From Roseovarius mucosus (GTDB lineage Bacteria > Pseudomonadota > Alphaproteobacteria > Rhodobacterales > Rhodobacteraceae): DNA of 64,000 nt. Below are positions 7,912-17,438 of the stretch, one piece after another. The notes beneath the pieces were generated by a model. It made no database searches. It saw only the letters and a program-made list of their open reading frames with translations, and was not told the origin of the DNA. Numbering within the stretch: position 1 is the first letter of the stretch; every line of letters begins with the position of its first letter. The stretch spans positions 2,493,501 through 2,557,500 of the forward strand of contig NZ_CP020474.1 in assembly GCF_002080415.1 (NCBI RefSeq), read 5' to 3'. Made by a program: the position numbers and the translations under genes.

Positions 7912-9504
7912 GTGAAACACCTACTGCTCTGCGCTTCGGCACTGGCGCTGACCGCCACGATGTCTGAGGCCAAAACATTTGTTTACTGCTCCGAAGCCTC
8001 GCCCGAGGGTTTTGATCCCGCCCCCTTTACTGCGGGTGGCACCTTTGATGCCTCTGCGCATCCAATCTACAACCGCCTGACTGAATTCAAGAAGGGTACG
8101 ACCGAGGTCGAACCAGGTCTTGCGACAAGCTGGGATGTGTCTGAGGATGGGACCGAATACACGTTTCATCTGCGCGAGGGTGTCAAATGGCACTCCAACG
8201 ACAACTTCACGCCAAGCCGCGATTTTAACGCCGATGACGTGATCTTTTCCTACGAGCGTCAGGGTTCGGCCGATCATCCGTGGCACCAGTATATCGCCGG
8301 TGTGACCTATGAATACTACACCTCGATGGCGATGCCCGAGCTGATCAAATCCATCGAAAAGATCGACGACTACACGGTCAAGTTCACCCTGAACCAGCCC
8401 GAGGCCCCGTTCCTTGCCAATATCGCGATGCCCTTTGCCTCGATCGTGTCCAAGGAATATGCCGATACGCTGGATGCGGCAGGCACCAAAGAAGATCTCA
8501 ACAACCTGCCCATCGGCACCGGCCCGTTCAAGTTCTTGGCCTATCAAAAGGACGCGGTGATCCGCTACACCAAGAATGCCGACTATTGGGGCGATGGGGC
8601 AATCATTGACGATCTGGTCTTTGCCATCACCCCCGATGCGGCCGTGCGCCTGCAAAAACTGAAGGCGGGCGAATGCCACCTGATGCCCTATCCGGCCCCT
8701 GCTGACATTGAGACGATCAAAGCTGATCCCAACCTAAAACTTGATGAGCAGGCCGGTCTGAACGTGGGCTATCTGGCCTATAACACCACCGTCGCACCGT
8801 TTGACAACGCCCGCGTCCGCAAGGCGCTGAACATGGCGATCAACAAGGACGCCATCGTTGAGGCTGTGTTCCAAGGGGCTGCCGCACCCGCCAAGAACCC
8901 GATCCCGCCAACGATGTGGTCCTATAACGAGTCGATCGTCGATGATCCCTATGATCCCGAGGCCTCTAAGAAGATGCTGGAGGAAGAGGGCGTGACTGAC
9001 CTCTCGATGAAAATCTGGGCCATGCCGGTACAGCGGCCCTATATGCCAAATGCCCGCCGCTCGGCGGAGTTGATGCAAGAGGATCTGTCCAAGGTTGGTG
9101 TTTCGGTCGAGATCGTGTCCTACGAGTGGGGTGAGTATCTGCAAAAGTCGATGGAAGCAGGCCGTGACGGCGCGGTGATGCTGGGCTGGACCGGGGACAA
9201 TGGTGATCCCGACAACTTCCTGTCGGTGCTCTTGTCCTGCGATTCTGCTGGTGAAGGCGGTGCCAACCGTGCCTTCTGGTGCAACGAGGATTTTTCCAAG
9301 CTGCTGAAGGATGCCAAAATCACTGCGGACCCGGCAGAGCGGACCGCGCTGTACGAACAGGCGCAAGTGATCTTCAAGGATCAGGCCCCTTGGTTCACCA
9401 TCGCGCATTCCACCCAATACGTGCCGATGTCGAACAAGGTTTCGGGGTTTGTGATGAGCCCCTTGGGCGACTTCACCTTTGAGACTGTCGATATTGCCGA
9501 ATAA
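7912..9504 (+). CDS. dppA: DppA-like peptide ABC transporter substrate-binding protein (SBP family 5)
   Basis: A 530-residue periplasmic lipocalin-like binding protein, normal for DppA. It starts at a GTG (7912) with AAGGAG nearby and has a signal peptide [20 protein letters not shown]. The mature part opens [25 protein letters not shown], typical of DppA proteins of this group. Other family motifs are [34 protein letters not shown] and [10 protein letters not shown]. It delivers dipeptides or related solutes (some DppA proteins also carry heme or 5-aminolevulinate) to DppBC. It is the first gene of a five-gene transport operon. Confidence 0.9.
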   Translation: MKHLLLCASALALTATMSEAKTFVYCSEASPEGFDPAPFTAGGTFDASAHPIYNRLTEFKKGTTEVEPGLATSWDVSEDGTEYTFHLREGVKWHSNDNFTPSRDFNADDVIFSYERQGSADHPWHQYIAGVTYEYYTSMAMPELIKSIEKIDDYTVKFTLNQPEAPFLANIAMPFASIVSKEYADTLDAAGTKEDLNNLPIGTGPFKFLAYQKDAVIRYTKNADYWGDGAIIDDLVFAITPDAAVRLQKLKAGECHLMPYPAPADIETIKADPNLKLDEQAGLNVGYLAYNTTVAPFDNARVRKALNMAINKDAIVEAVFQGAAAPAKNPIPPTMWSYNESIVDDPYDPEASKKMLEEEGVTDLSMKIWAMPVQRPYMPNARRSAELMQEDLSKVGVSVEIVSYEWGEYLQKSMEAGRDGAVMLGWTGDNGDPDNFLSVLLSCDSAGEGGANRAFWCNEDFSKLLKDAKITADPAERTALYEQAQVIFKDQAPWFTIAHSTQYVPMSNKVSGFVMSPLGDFTFETVDIAE

Positions 9505-9575
9505 CCAGATCGCCTTGGTATGAAACCGGACGCGCGGGGGCACAGCCCTCGCGCGTTTTCAAAGGAAAGCGGCGC

Positions 9576-10583
9576 ATGATCCGATTTATCCTGTCCAAAC
9601 TGCTCTACTTGGTCCCGACCTTTATCGGGATCACGATCATTGCCTTCAGCTTTGTGCGTATCCTGCCCGGTGATCCGGTGCTGCTGATGGCCGGAGAGCG
9701 TGGCGTTACCCCGGAACGGCATGCCGAACTCAGCGCACAACTGGGCTATGACCAGCCTATTGTGCTTCAGTATTTCGATTTTCTCGGGCGCCTTTTGCAG
9801 GGCGATATGGGCAATTCGCTTGTGACCAAGAAGCCCGTGCTGGACGAATTCCTCACCCTCTTTCCCGCGACCGTGGAATTGGGCCTTTGCGCCATCATCA
9901 TCGCCACAGTTATTGGCGTCACCGTGGGCGTGTTTGCCGCCATCCGTCGCGGTAGTTGGTTTGATCAGATTTCCATGACGCTTGCCCTTGTGGGTTTTTC
10001 CATGCCGATCTTTTGGTGGGGGTTGCTGCTTATCATCTTTTTCTCGGGCATTCTGGGTTGGACGCCGGTGTCGGGGCGTATCAGCCTGCTTTATTATTTC
10101 CCCAATGTGACGGGCTTCATGTTAATCGACAGCCTGCTCTCGGGGCAAAAGGGGGCGTTCACCTCGGCGCTGAGCCATCTCATCCTGCCGTCTTTGGTGT
10201 TGGCCACGATCCCGCTCGCGGTCATCGCCCGCCAGACCCGGTCTGCCATGCTCGAAGTGATGGGCGAGGATTATGTTCGCACCGCAAGGGCAAAGGGCAT
10301 GCCACAATACCGTGTCATCGGCATTCACGCGCTGCGCAACGCCATGGTGCCGGTGGTCACGACTATCGGCCTGCAAATCGGTGTGCTGATGGCGGGTGCA
10401 ATCCTGACGGAAACTATCTTTTCGTGGCCCGGTATCGGCAAATGGATGATCGATTCCATTTCCCGGCGCGACTATCCCGTCGTGCAGTCTGGCCTTCTGC
10501 TCATCGCGGCGCTGGTGATGATCGTCAACCTATTGGTTGATCTGACCTATGGCCTCATCAACCCGAGGATTCGTGTGAAATGA
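9576..10583 (+). CDS. dppB: DppB-like peptide ABC transporter permease
   Basis: A 335-residue membrane protein with about six transmembrane segments. The N-terminus (LVPTFIGITIIAFSFVRILPGDPV) and the EAA loop (EDYVRTARAKGMPQYRVIGIHALRNAMVPVVT) are standard for DppB/OppB. It forms the channel with DppC in the inner membrane. The stop overlaps the dppC start by 4 bp. A 71-bp gap separates it from dppA. Confidence 0.93.
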   Translation: MIRFILSKLLYLVPTFIGITIIAFSFVRILPGDPVLLMAGERGVTPERHAELSAQLGYDQPIVLQYFDFLGRLLQGDMGNSLVTKKPVLDEFLTLFPATVELGLCAIIIATVIGVTVGVFAAIRRGSWFDQISMTLALVGFSMPIFWWGLLLIIFFSGILGWTPVSGRISLLYYFPNVTGFMLIDSLLSGQKGAFTSALSHLILPSLVLATIPLAVIARQTRSAMLEVMGEDYVRTARAKGMPQYRVIGIHALRNAMVPVVTTIGLQIGVLMAGAILTETIFSWPGIGKWMIDSISRRDYPVVQSGLLLIAALVMIVNLLVDLTYGLINPRIRVK

Positions 10584-11497
10584 GCGATACATCCAACCTT
10601 GCTGCCCCGGTAAAGCTGTCCGACGCCGCGATCCGCCGCCGCATGCTGGCCGAATTCTGGTTCTACTTCAGCCAGAACCGGGGCGCTGTGATCGGTCTGG
10701 TGGTGTTCGTGCTGCTGGTCCTAACAGCGGTCTTTGCCGGAATTATCGCCCCGCACGACCCTACCACGCAATACCGCGAAGCGTTGCTTGTGCCCCCCGT
10801 CTGGGCCGAAGGCGGCAGTGCGCAATTCCTGCTGGGCACGGATGCGGTTGGGCGCGATATGCTTTCGCGTCTGATCTTTGGGGCGCAGTATTCGCTCTTT
10901 ATCGGCATTGTCGTGGTCTCTATCGCGCTTGTGGGCGGGATCATCATTGGGCTCTTGGCTGGGTTTTTTGGCGGTTGGATCGACAATGTCATCATGCGGA
11001 TGATGGATGTGATCCTTGCCTTTCCGTCGCTTCTCTTGGCGCTTGTGCTGGTGGCGGTGCTTGGGCCGGGGCTGACCAATGCGATGATCGCGATTGCCAT
11101 TGTCTATCAGCCGCATTTCGCCCGCCTGACCCGCGCTGCCGTGATGACCGAGATGAAGCGCGAATATGTCACTGCTGCTCGCGTGGCGGGGGCGGGCAAC
11201 CTGCGCCTGATGTTCAAGACGATCCTGCCCAACTGCCTTGGGCCGCTGATTGTGCAGGCCACGCTGTCGTTTTCCTCGGCGGTGCTCGATTCCGCCGCTT
11301 TGGGCTTTCTCGGCATGGGTGCACAGCCACCTGCACCCGAATGGGGGACCATGCTGGCAGAGGCGCGCGAATTCATATTGCGCGCGTGGTGGGTTGTTAC
11401 CTTTCCCGGCCTTGCCATTCTGGTTTCGGTGCTGGCCATCAACTTGATGGGCGACGGGCTGCGCGATGCGCTTGACCCCAAGCTGAAGCGGAGTTGA
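10580..11497 (+). CDS. dppC: DppC-like peptide ABC transporter permease
   Basis: A 305-residue permease with the DppC/OppC N-terminal extension (FWFYFSQNRGAVIGLVVFVLLVL), the motif FLLGTDAVGRDMLSRLIFGAQYSL, an EAA loop (REYVTAARVAGAGNLRLMFKTILPN) and the end motif GDGLRDALDPKLK. It pairs with DppB. It begins inside the dppB stop and is followed 4 bp later by dppD, so the operon is tightly packed. Confidence 0.93.
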   Translation: MSDTSNLAAPVKLSDAAIRRRMLAEFWFYFSQNRGAVIGLVVFVLLVLTAVFAGIIAPHDPTTQYREALLVPPVWAEGGSAQFLLGTDAVGRDMLSRLIFGAQYSLFIGIVVVSIALVGGIIIGLLAGFFGGWIDNVIMRMMDVILAFPSLLLALVLVAVLGPGLTNAMIAIAIVYQPHFARLTRAAVMTEMKREYVTAARVAGAGNLRLMFKTILPNCLGPLIVQATLSFSSAVLDSAALGFLGMGAQPPAPEWGTMLAEAREFILRAWWVVTFPGLAILVSVLAINLMGDGLRDALDPKLKRS

Positions 11498-11501
11498 CGA
11501 T

Positions 11502-12341
11502 ATGGCACTTTTGAACATCAAGAACCTGACCGTCAAATTCGCCACCGCCACCGGTAGCTTTACCGCCGTGGATGGGATCGACGTGCATGTCGACCGAGGT
11601 GAGGTATTGGCCATCGTGGGTGAGAGCGGCTCTGGCAAATCGGTGTCGATGCTGGCGGTTATGGGTCTCTTGCCTGATACCGCCACCATCACCGCTGATG
11701 AGATGACCTATGACGGGCGCGACATCTCGAACCTCTCTGCGTCGGAGCGCCGCCACCTGATTGGCCGCGAGATTACCATGATTTTCCAAGAACCGGTGGC
11801 GTCGCTCAACCCCTCGTTCACCGTGGGCTTTCAGATTGAAGAGGTGCTGCGTCTCAACCTTGGGCTCTCGCGGGACGATGCCCGCGCCCGTGCGCTTGAT
11901 CTCTTTCGGGCCGTCGGCATCCCCGAGCCCGAGACCAAGATCAACGCCTATCCGCATCAGATGTCAGGCGGCCAATGCCAGCGGGTGATGATCGCCATCG
12001 CTATTGCGTCGAACCCGCGCCTTTTGATCGCGGACGAACCGACAACAGCCCTTGATGTGACCATCCAGAAACAGATCCTCGATCTGTTGATGAAACTGCA
12101 AGAGGATTACGGCATGGCGCTGATCCTGATCACCCATGACATGGGCGTCGTGGCTGAAACCGCCGACCGGGTGGTGGTGCAATATCAGGGGAAAAAGATG
12201 GAAGAGGCTGACGTCCTTTCGCTCTTCGAGGCACCGCAGCACCCCTATACTCGCGCTCTGCTTTCGGCCCTGCCCGAGAATGCAACCGGCGACCGGCTGC
12301 CCACTGTCTCTGACTTCTTCGCGCAGGAGGCAGCACGATGA
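11502..12341 (+). CDS. dppD: DppD-like peptide ABC transporter ATP-binding protein (short form)
   Basis: Walker A is GESGSGKS, the signature is [14 protein letters not shown], Walker B is [13 protein letters not shown], and the switch region is [16 protein letters not shown]. The protein has 279 residues, shorter than the roughly 320-330 usual for DppD. It stops soon after [13 protein letters not shown], so much of the C-terminal extension common in DppD/OppD is missing, including any conserved cysteines there. The ending is a normal stop with dppF overlapping by 4 bp, so I do not read this as a damaged gene. Confidence 0.9.
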   Translation: MALLNIKNLTVKFATATGSFTAVDGIDVHVDRGEVLAIVGESGSGKSVSMLAVMGLLPDTATITADEMTYDGRDISNLSASERRHLIGREITMIFQEPVASLNPSFTVGFQIEEVLRLNLGLSRDDARARALDLFRAVGIPEPETKINAYPHQMSGGQCQRVMIAIAIASNPRLLIADEPTTALDVTIQKQILDLLMKLQEDYGMALILITHDMGVVAETADRVVVQYQGKKMEEADVLSLFEAPQHPYTRALLSALPENATGDRLPTVSDFFAQEAAR

Positions 12342-13189
12342 CCGCTGACGCCCACTCTCCCGTTGTCGAAGGTCGGGGCATTGTTCAGGACTACGCCGTG
12401 CCGGGCAGCCTCTTTGCCCGTGCGGGCAAGGTGCGCGCACTCAACGGCATCGACTTTGCTGTCGAGAAGGGCAAGACCCTGGCCATCGTTGGTGAAAGCG
12501 GTTCTGGCAAGTCTACCCTCGCGCGGATTATCGCGCTGATTGATGCCCCCTCGAGCGGCGAATTGCGGATTGACGATCACCCCGTTGATATTGCCCGCAA
12601 ACGCCCCAGCCCGGCCCTGCGTTCCAAGGTGCAGATGGTGTTTCAGAACCCCTACGGTAGCCTCAATCCCCGCCAGAAAATCGGCAATGTGCTGATGGAA
12701 CCACTGGTGATCAACACCGATATGCCCGCATCCGAGCGCCGCGACCGCGCCGAGGCGATGATCAAGAAGGTCGGCTTGCAGCCCGAGCATTTTAACCGCT
12801 ATCCGCATATGTTCTCGGGTGGGCAGCGGCAGCGTATCGCGATTGCGCGCGCGCTCATGCTCAATCCTTCGCTGCTGGTGCTTGATGAACCGGTGTCGGC
12901 GCTTGATCTCTCGGTGCAAGCACAGGTGCTCAACCTTCTGGCGGATTTGCAGGAAGAGTTTGAGCTAACTTACGTCTTTGTCAGCCACGACCTTTCGGTT
13001 GTGCGATACATTGCTGACGATGTGATGGTGATCTCAAAAGGTGAGGCGGTCGAGCAGGGCAGCCGAGAGGCGCTTTTTGCCGATCCGCAGCACCCCTATA
13101 CCCGTGCCTTGTTCGCCGCGACACCTATCACCGATGTCGCGGCTATCCGCGCGCGTGTCGCGCGGCGTCAGGCCGCAAGGCAGGGTTAA
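12338..13189 (+). CDS. dppF: DppF-like peptide ABC transporter ATP-binding protein (short form)
   Basis: A 283-residue ATPase with Walker [10 protein letters not shown], the family-specific QMVFQNPYGSLNPRQKI, signature FSGGQRQRIAIARA, Walker B LLVLDEPVSALD and switch region SHDLSVVRYIADDV. It works with DppD as the ATPase pair. Like DppD it is shorter than usual, ending shortly after HPYTRALFAATP. Its last codons overlap the convergent acyl-CoA ligase gene by 4 bp, leaving no room for a terminator hairpin between the two. Confidence 0.91.
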   Translation: MTADAHSPVVEGRGIVQDYAVPGSLFARAGKVRALNGIDFAVEKGKTLAIVGESGSGKSTLARIIALIDAPSSGELRIDDHPVDIARKRPSPALRSKVQMVFQNPYGSLNPRQKIGNVLMEPLVINTDMPASERRDRAEAMIKKVGLQPEHFNRYPHMFSGGQRQRIAIARALMLNPSLLVLDEPVSALDLSVQAQVLNLLADLQEEFELTYVFVSHDLSVVRYIADDVMVISKGEAVEQGSREALFADPQHPYTRALFAATPITDVAAIRARVARRQAARQG

Positions 13190-14832
13190 ACGGCCTCGGG
13201 TTCTGTCATTTCCTTGGCGCGTGTGCGCAACAGGAATTTCTGGATCTTGCCGGTCGAGGTGCGCGGTATTTCAGTAAAGACGAACCGCCCCGGCACCTTG
13301 TAGGGTGCCAGATGATCGCGGCACCACGCCCGCAGGGCTTCCGCATCCGCCGCCTGCCCGTCAGCCAGTTCGACAAAGGCGCAAGGGGTTTCGCCCCATT
13401 TCTCATGCGGCATGGCGACAACGGCTGTCACGGCCACCGCCGGATGACGATAGAGCGCCTCTTCGACCTCGATAGACGATATATTCTCGCCCCCTGAAAT
13501 GATCACATCCTTGGAGCGGTCCTTGAGCTGGATGTATCCGTCCGGGTGCCGCACGCCGAGATCGCCGGAATGAAACCAGCCCCCGGCAAAGGCCTCTTGC
13601 GTGGCCTTGGGATTGCGGAAATAGCCCTTCATCACGACATTGCCGCGAAACATGACCTCGCCCATGGTCGTGCCGTCGCGGGGCACAGGGTTCATGGTCT
13701 CTGGGTCCAGAACATCGAGCCCTTCAAGTGCCAGATAGCGCACCCCCTGTCGTGATTTCAGGCGGGCTTGCTCTGAGGCGGGCAACGTCGACCAACTGTC
13801 ATGCCAGTCATTCACCACGGCAGGCCCATAGGTTTCTGTCAGCCCATAAAGATGGGTCACGTCAAAACCGGCATCCTTCATATCCGCCAATAGCTTTTCA
13901 GGCGGTGGTGCCGCAGCGGTAAAGAATTGCACCGTGTGATCCAAGGAACGTTTAACCGTCTCGGGGGCAGAGATCATAAGCGACATCACAATCGGCGCGC
14001 CGCAGAGATGTGTTACCCGCTCTTGCGCAAGCGCCTCCCAGATTGGTTCTGCCCGCACTTGGCGCAGGCAAATGTGTGTGCCGATGATGGCAGAGAGGGT
14101 CCAGGGGAAACACCAGCCATTGCAGTGAAACATCGGCAGGGTCCAGAGATAGACCGCATGCTTGGCCATCGACGTCGTCAGGGCATTGCCCTGCGCCAAA
14201 AGATACGCCCCGCGGTGATGTGACACCACTCCCTTGGGGTCGCCGGTGGTGCCGGATGTGTAATTGATGGAAATCGCGTCCCATTCATCCTCTGGCATCA
14301 GCCAGTCGAACGACGGATCGCCCGCTGACAGGAACGCTTCGTAATCTTGTGCTGTGGCTGCGATTTCTGGCCCGCTGAATTCGGAATCGTCATATTGGAT
14401 CAGGAGTGGGGTGACTTTGGCGAGCGATAGAGCCTCTTGCATCAGCGGCATGAATTCGCGGTCCACGATCACCACCCGCGCCATCGCGTGATCAAGTTGA
14501 AACGCGATGATCCCGGCATCAAGCCGGGTGTTGATCGAATGCAGCACCGCGCCGCACATCGGCACACCGTAATGACATTCCAGCATCGCGGGTGTGTTTG
14601 CCAGCATCACCGAGACAGTATCGCCGCGCTCCAATCCATGCACGCTCAGCGCCGAGGCCAATTGGCGTGAACGGTTATAGAAGGCCCCATAGCTGCGCCG
14701 CAGGGGCCCATGCACAATCGCGGTATGATCCGGGAACACGGTCGCCGCACGCTCCAGAAAACTGAGTGGCGTCAAGGGTTGGTGGTTTGCGGGGTTGCGG
14801 TCGAGATCAGAGTTATAGGGGTTCGGTGTCAT
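13186..14832 (-). CDS. Acyl-CoA synthetase (AMP-forming), DmdB-like
   Basis: A 548-residue adenylate-forming ligase. The phosphate-binding loop is YTSGTTGDPKGVV, followed by LPMFHCNGWCFPW, LYGLTETYGPAV, GWFHSGDLGVRHPDGYIQLKDRSKD and the catalytic lysine region PRTSTGKIQKF. It would convert a carboxylic acid, CoA and ATP to acyl-CoA. The HCNGW stretch and overall form resemble medium-chain ligases that include DmdB, the methylmercaptopropionate-CoA ligase of roseobacters. Its neighbours (enoyl-CoA hydratase at 14836, DmdA-like at 16136) make a sulfur-compound substrate plausible but unproven. It is last in a minus-strand operon. Confidence 0.88.
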   Translation of the reverse strand: MTPNPYNSDLDRNPANHQPLTPLSFLERAATVFPDHTAIVHGPLRRSYGAFYNRSRQLASALSVHGLERGDTVSVMLANTPAMLECHYGVPMCGAVLHSINTRLDAGIIAFQLDHAMARVVIVDREFMPLMQEALSLAKVTPLLIQYDDSEFSGPEIAATAQDYEAFLSAGDPSFDWLMPEDEWDAISINYTSGTTGDPKGVVSHHRGAYLLAQGNALTTSMAKHAVYLWTLPMFHCNGWCFPWTLSAIIGTHICLRQVRAEPIWEALAQERVTHLCGAPIVMSLMISAPETVKRSLDHTVQFFTAAAPPPEKLLADMKDAGFDVTHLYGLTETYGPAVVNDWHDSWSTLPASEQARLKSRQGVRYLALEGLDVLDPETMNPVPRDGTTMGEVMFRGNVVMKGYFRNPKATQEAFAGGWFHSGDLGVRHPDGYIQLKDRSKDVIISGGENISSIEVEEALYRHPAVAVTAVVAMPHEKWGETPCAFVELADGQAADAEALRAWCRDHLAPYKVPGRFVFTEIPRTSTGKIQKFLLRTRAKEMTEPEAV

Positions 14833-14835
14833 GGG

Positions 14836-15636
14836 TCAGGCATCCTGCCATTGGGGGGCGCGTTTCTCGATAAAGGCACCGATGCCCTCTTGGGCGTCGT
14901 GCGCCAGCATATTGTCCACCATCACGGCAGAGGCATAGGCATAGGCATCCGAAAGGGTCATCTCGCGCTGTGCGTAAAAGGCGCGCTTGCCGGTCGCGAG
15001 GGTCATGCTTGATTTCGACGCGATCTTGCGGGCCATGGCCATCGTAGCGGCCTGCAAGTCCTCGGGGGAAACCGCATGGTTGATGAGGCCCATTTCCGCC
15101 GCCCGCGGTGCCGGGATCATATCGCCGGTGAGCAACAGTTCCATCGCATGTTTGCCCGCCACATTGCGCGACAAGGCCACCATCGGTGTCGAGCAGAAAA
15201 GGCCGATATGCACGCCGGGCGTGCTGAATTGGGCGGTTTCCGCCGCAACCGCCAGATCGCAGCTTGCGACCAACTGACATCCCGCAGCGGTGGCGATGCC
15301 TGTCACCTCGGCAATCACCGGCTTGGGGCAAGTGACGATGGATTGCATCACGCCGGAACAAAGTGCCATCACCGTGGTGAAATAGGCGCGCCCCCGGTCA
15401 GGGTTGGCGCGCCCAGCCGTCATTTCCTTGAGATCGTGGCCCGCGCAGAACGCGGGCCCGTTTGCCGCCAAAATGATGACCCGCACCGCAGGATCATTCC
15501 CGGCCTCTCGAAAGACCCGACCCAGTTCCGCCAGCATCGCCTCGGACAGCGCATTGCGCCGTCCCACGTCATTGAGCGTCAGGCGCAGGATACCTGCGCC
15601 GTCGAGGTCACAAAGAAGGATGTCGCTTTTCTGCAT
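14836..15636 (-). CDS. Enoyl-CoA hydratase/isomerase family protein (ECHDC3-like)
   Basis: A 266-residue crotonase-fold protein. The oxyanion-hole segments are FCAGHDLKEM and ATAAGCQLVASCDLAVA, followed by FSTPGVHIGLFCSTPMVALSRNV. The last string, and the end VDNMLAHDAQEGIGAFIEKRAPQW, are close to the ECHDC3 type. The typical reaction is hydration or isomerisation of an unsaturated acyl-CoA. It ends 4 bp before the acyl-CoA ligase start and is surely co-transcribed. A role like DmdD (methylthioacryloyl-CoA hydratase) is possible from context only. Confidence 0.87.
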   Translation of the reverse strand: MQKSDILLCDLDGAGILRLTLNDVGRRNALSEAMLAELGRVFREAGNDPAVRVIILAANGPAFCAGHDLKEMTAGRANPDRGRAYFTTVMALCSGVMQSIVTCPKPVIAEVTGIATAAGCQLVASCDLAVAAETAQFSTPGVHIGLFCSTPMVALSRNVAGKHAMELLLTGDMIPAPRAAEMGLINHAVSPEDLQAATMAMARKIASKSSMTLATGKRAFYAQREMTLSDAYAYASAVMVDNMLAHDAQEGIGAFIEKRAPQWQDA

Positions 15637-15657
15637 GGGGTCTCGTCCTTTCAGAGG

Positions 15658-16107
15658 TCAGAGAATGTTGATCTCCACGCTTTCGGCGAGCGTGTTGGCG
15701 ATAAAGCAGTAGCGGTGCGCGCGGTCCTGCATTTCGGCCAAGTGCGTGTCATCCACAGTAAAGCCGGTGTCGAACCGAACCACCGGATGCAAATCAATGC
15801 GCGTGACCGACATCTGTCCCTTGGGATTTTTGCCCAGATGGGCCACGGCATAGTCATGATAGCTCGCGACTGGCCAGCCGGCCTTGGCCGCGAGCGCCAG
15901 AAAGGTCATCATGTGGCAACTGGACAGCGCCGAGGCGAGCGCCTGTTCAGGATTGGTGTGGGCGGGATCGCCGCCCCAATCCGGGGCGGCATCCACTTGC
16001 ACATCATGGTGGTTGTTGAACTGCACGGTATGGGCGTTGGAGTATTTGCCGGTGTGCAGCACAGGTTCGGCGCGCTGCCAATGCAGCTCGATTGCGAGGT
16101 CAGACAT
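15658..16107 (-). CDS. OsmC-family protein
   Basis: A 149-residue OsmC/Ohr-fold protein. The conserved cysteine helix is visible as ALASALSSCHMMTFLALAAKAG, and a second cysteine lies near the C-terminus in AHRYCFIANTL. These fit the peroxidatic and resolving cysteines of organic hydroperoxide reductases. It lies between the enoyl-CoA hydratase and the DmdA-like gene with short gaps (21 and 28 bp), so it is part of the operon. It may detoxify peroxides or reactive thiol-derived products of that pathway; the substrate is unknown. Confidence 0.88.
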   Translation of the reverse strand: MSDLAIELHWQRAEPVLHTGKYSNAHTVQFNNHHDVQVDAAPDWGGDPAHTNPEQALASALSSCHMMTFLALAAKAGWPVASYHDYAVAHLGKNPKGQMSVTRIDLHPVVRFDTGFTVDDTHLAEMQDRAHRYCFIANTLAESVEINIL

Positions 16108-16135
16108 CTATCAGGTCTCGTTTGGTTGGGCGCGC

Positions 16136-17350
16136 TTAGGCAGCGGCAATTTTCTTGTTGGGGTCGTAGAAGGGGCGTTCCACCATCACGGCGCGCACTG
16201 GCCCTTGGCTGGTCACGACCTCGACCTCGGCACCGATGTTGGCATGCTCTGCCGCGACCATGGCCAGTGCGATATTGCGCTCCAGACGCGGCGAATAGAC
16301 GGCTGATGTGACCTTGCCCACCTGCACACCAGCGACATTTATCGCCCAGAAAGTGGTGTTCGGCCCCTTGAGCGGTGCGCCGTCAATGATCAGGCCGATC
16401 TGTTTGCGGCTCGGCCCTTGCGCCTTGATATGACGCAGCGCGGCCTTGCCGATGAATTCGGCCTCAATATCGACGTTGACCAGACGGTCCAGCCCCAACT
16501 CATAGGGGTTGGTTTTGATGTCGGCATCAGCATGATAGGAGAGCATCCCGCCCTCGATCCGGCGGATCGAAGAGGTGTGACCGGGCTTGAGGCCAAACGG
16601 CATACCTGCCGCCATGATCCGCTCCCACAGAGCATCGCCATGGGCGCTATCCCGCAGGTAAATCTCGTAGCCCAACTCGCTTGACCAGCCGGTGCGCGAC
16701 ACAAGCAGGGGAATGCCATCCAGTTCAAGCTCACGCAGCCAGTAGTATTTCAACTCCATGATGCTCTCGCCAAAAAGCTCTTGCATGATCAGGCCCGATT
16801 TCGGCCCCTGCAATTGCAGCGGCGACACATCGGGTTCGCCAATGGTGACGTCCATACCGGAATGTACCGCCACGCCCTGCGCCCACAGAAGAATGTCGCT
16901 ATCTGCCAGCGAAATCCAAAAGTGGTTTTCGGCCAGACGTAGCAGGATCGGATCGTTGAGAATGCCACCGTCCGCATTGGTGATCAGGATGTATTTGCAC
17001 TGGCCTACCGCCATCTTGGACAGGTCGCGCGGGGTGAGCATTTGCACGAAGCGCGCGGCGTCCGGTCCCGTGATTTCGACCTGACGCTCAACCGCCACAT
17101 CGCAGAGGATGGCATCATTCACGAGGTTCCAGAAATTCTGTTCGGGATCACCGAAATCGCGGGGGATATACATATGATTGTAAACCGAAAATCCCTTGGC
17201 GCCCCACCGCACGGTGGCGTCGAAATAAGGGGATTTGCGGATCTGGGTGCCGAAGCCGAAGTCGTCTGCTTGCATCATGGTTTTCGCCCTTGCTGTCCCG
17301 TCGCGCCACAAGCGGCGGACTGTCTGAAACTGGCGATCTTCTAGGGCCAT
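16136..17350 (-). CDS. DmdA/GcvT-family tetrahydrofolate-dependent methyltransferase
   Basis: A 404-residue protein of the glycine cleavage T/DmdA family. Regions shared with DMSP demethylase DmdA are RKSPYFDATVRWG, YNHMYIPR, VAVERQVEITGPDAARFVQMLTPRDLS, NDPILLRLAENHFWISLADSD and LQLQGPKSG. The folate-site region reads RTGWSSELGYEIYL, where DmdA, from memory, has SGWSKQGGYE. The protein also has about 30 extra N-terminal residues. So it is related to DmdA but probably not a canonical DMSP demethylase. It is the first gene of an operon with OsmC, enoyl-CoA hydratase and acyl-CoA ligase, so it likely transfers a methyl group from a small sulfonium or N-methyl compound to folate. Confidence 0.8.
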   Translation of the reverse strand: MALEDRQFQTVRRLWRDGTARAKTMMQADDFGFGTQIRKSPYFDATVRWGAKGFSVYNHMYIPRDFGDPEQNFWNLVNDAILCDVAVERQVEITGPDAARFVQMLTPRDLSKMAVGQCKYILITNADGGILNDPILLRLAENHFWISLADSDILLWAQGVAVHSGMDVTIGEPDVSPLQLQGPKSGLIMQELFGESIMELKYYWLRELELDGIPLLVSRTGWSSELGYEIYLRDSAHGDALWERIMAAGMPFGLKPGHTSSIRRIEGGMLSYHADADIKTNPYELGLDRLVNVDIEAEFIGKAALRHIKAQGPSRKQIGLIIDGAPLKGPNTTFWAINVAGVQVGKVTSAVYSPRLERNIALAMVAAEHANIGAEVEVVTSQGPVRAVMVERPFYDPNKKIAAA

Positions 17351-17386
17351 TCAGTGCTGCAATTTGGTCTGAAAAAACGATCCGCG

Positions 17387-17402
17387 CAGGCTGAACAGCC
17401 TG
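17387..17402. terminator. Hairpin between Lrp-type gene and DmdA-like gene
   Basis: CAGGCTG (17387-17393) pairs with CAGCCTG (17396-17402) around a 2-nt loop. On the plus strand it is followed by a T run (17404-17408). On the minus strand, the coding direction here, a T run occurs about 14 nt later. It could end the Lrp transcript or act as a regulatory structure before the DmdA-like gene. Confidence 0.35.
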
Positions 17403-17438
17403 ATTTTTGGGCAGGTATGGACTGCGCAGTCGTAACGA

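Noticed and set aside
15076..16311. Long open frame on the plus strand (411 codons)
   Set aside because: It is antisense to the enoyl-CoA hydratase, OsmC and DmdA-like genes, all of which have clear motifs. Its translation is His/Arg-rich without domains, as expected of a GC-rich shadow frame.
16136..17350. Naming this gene dmdA outright
   Set aside because: The folate-site segment and N-terminal length differ from what I recall of DMSP demethylase, and dmdC is missing. I kept a family-level call.
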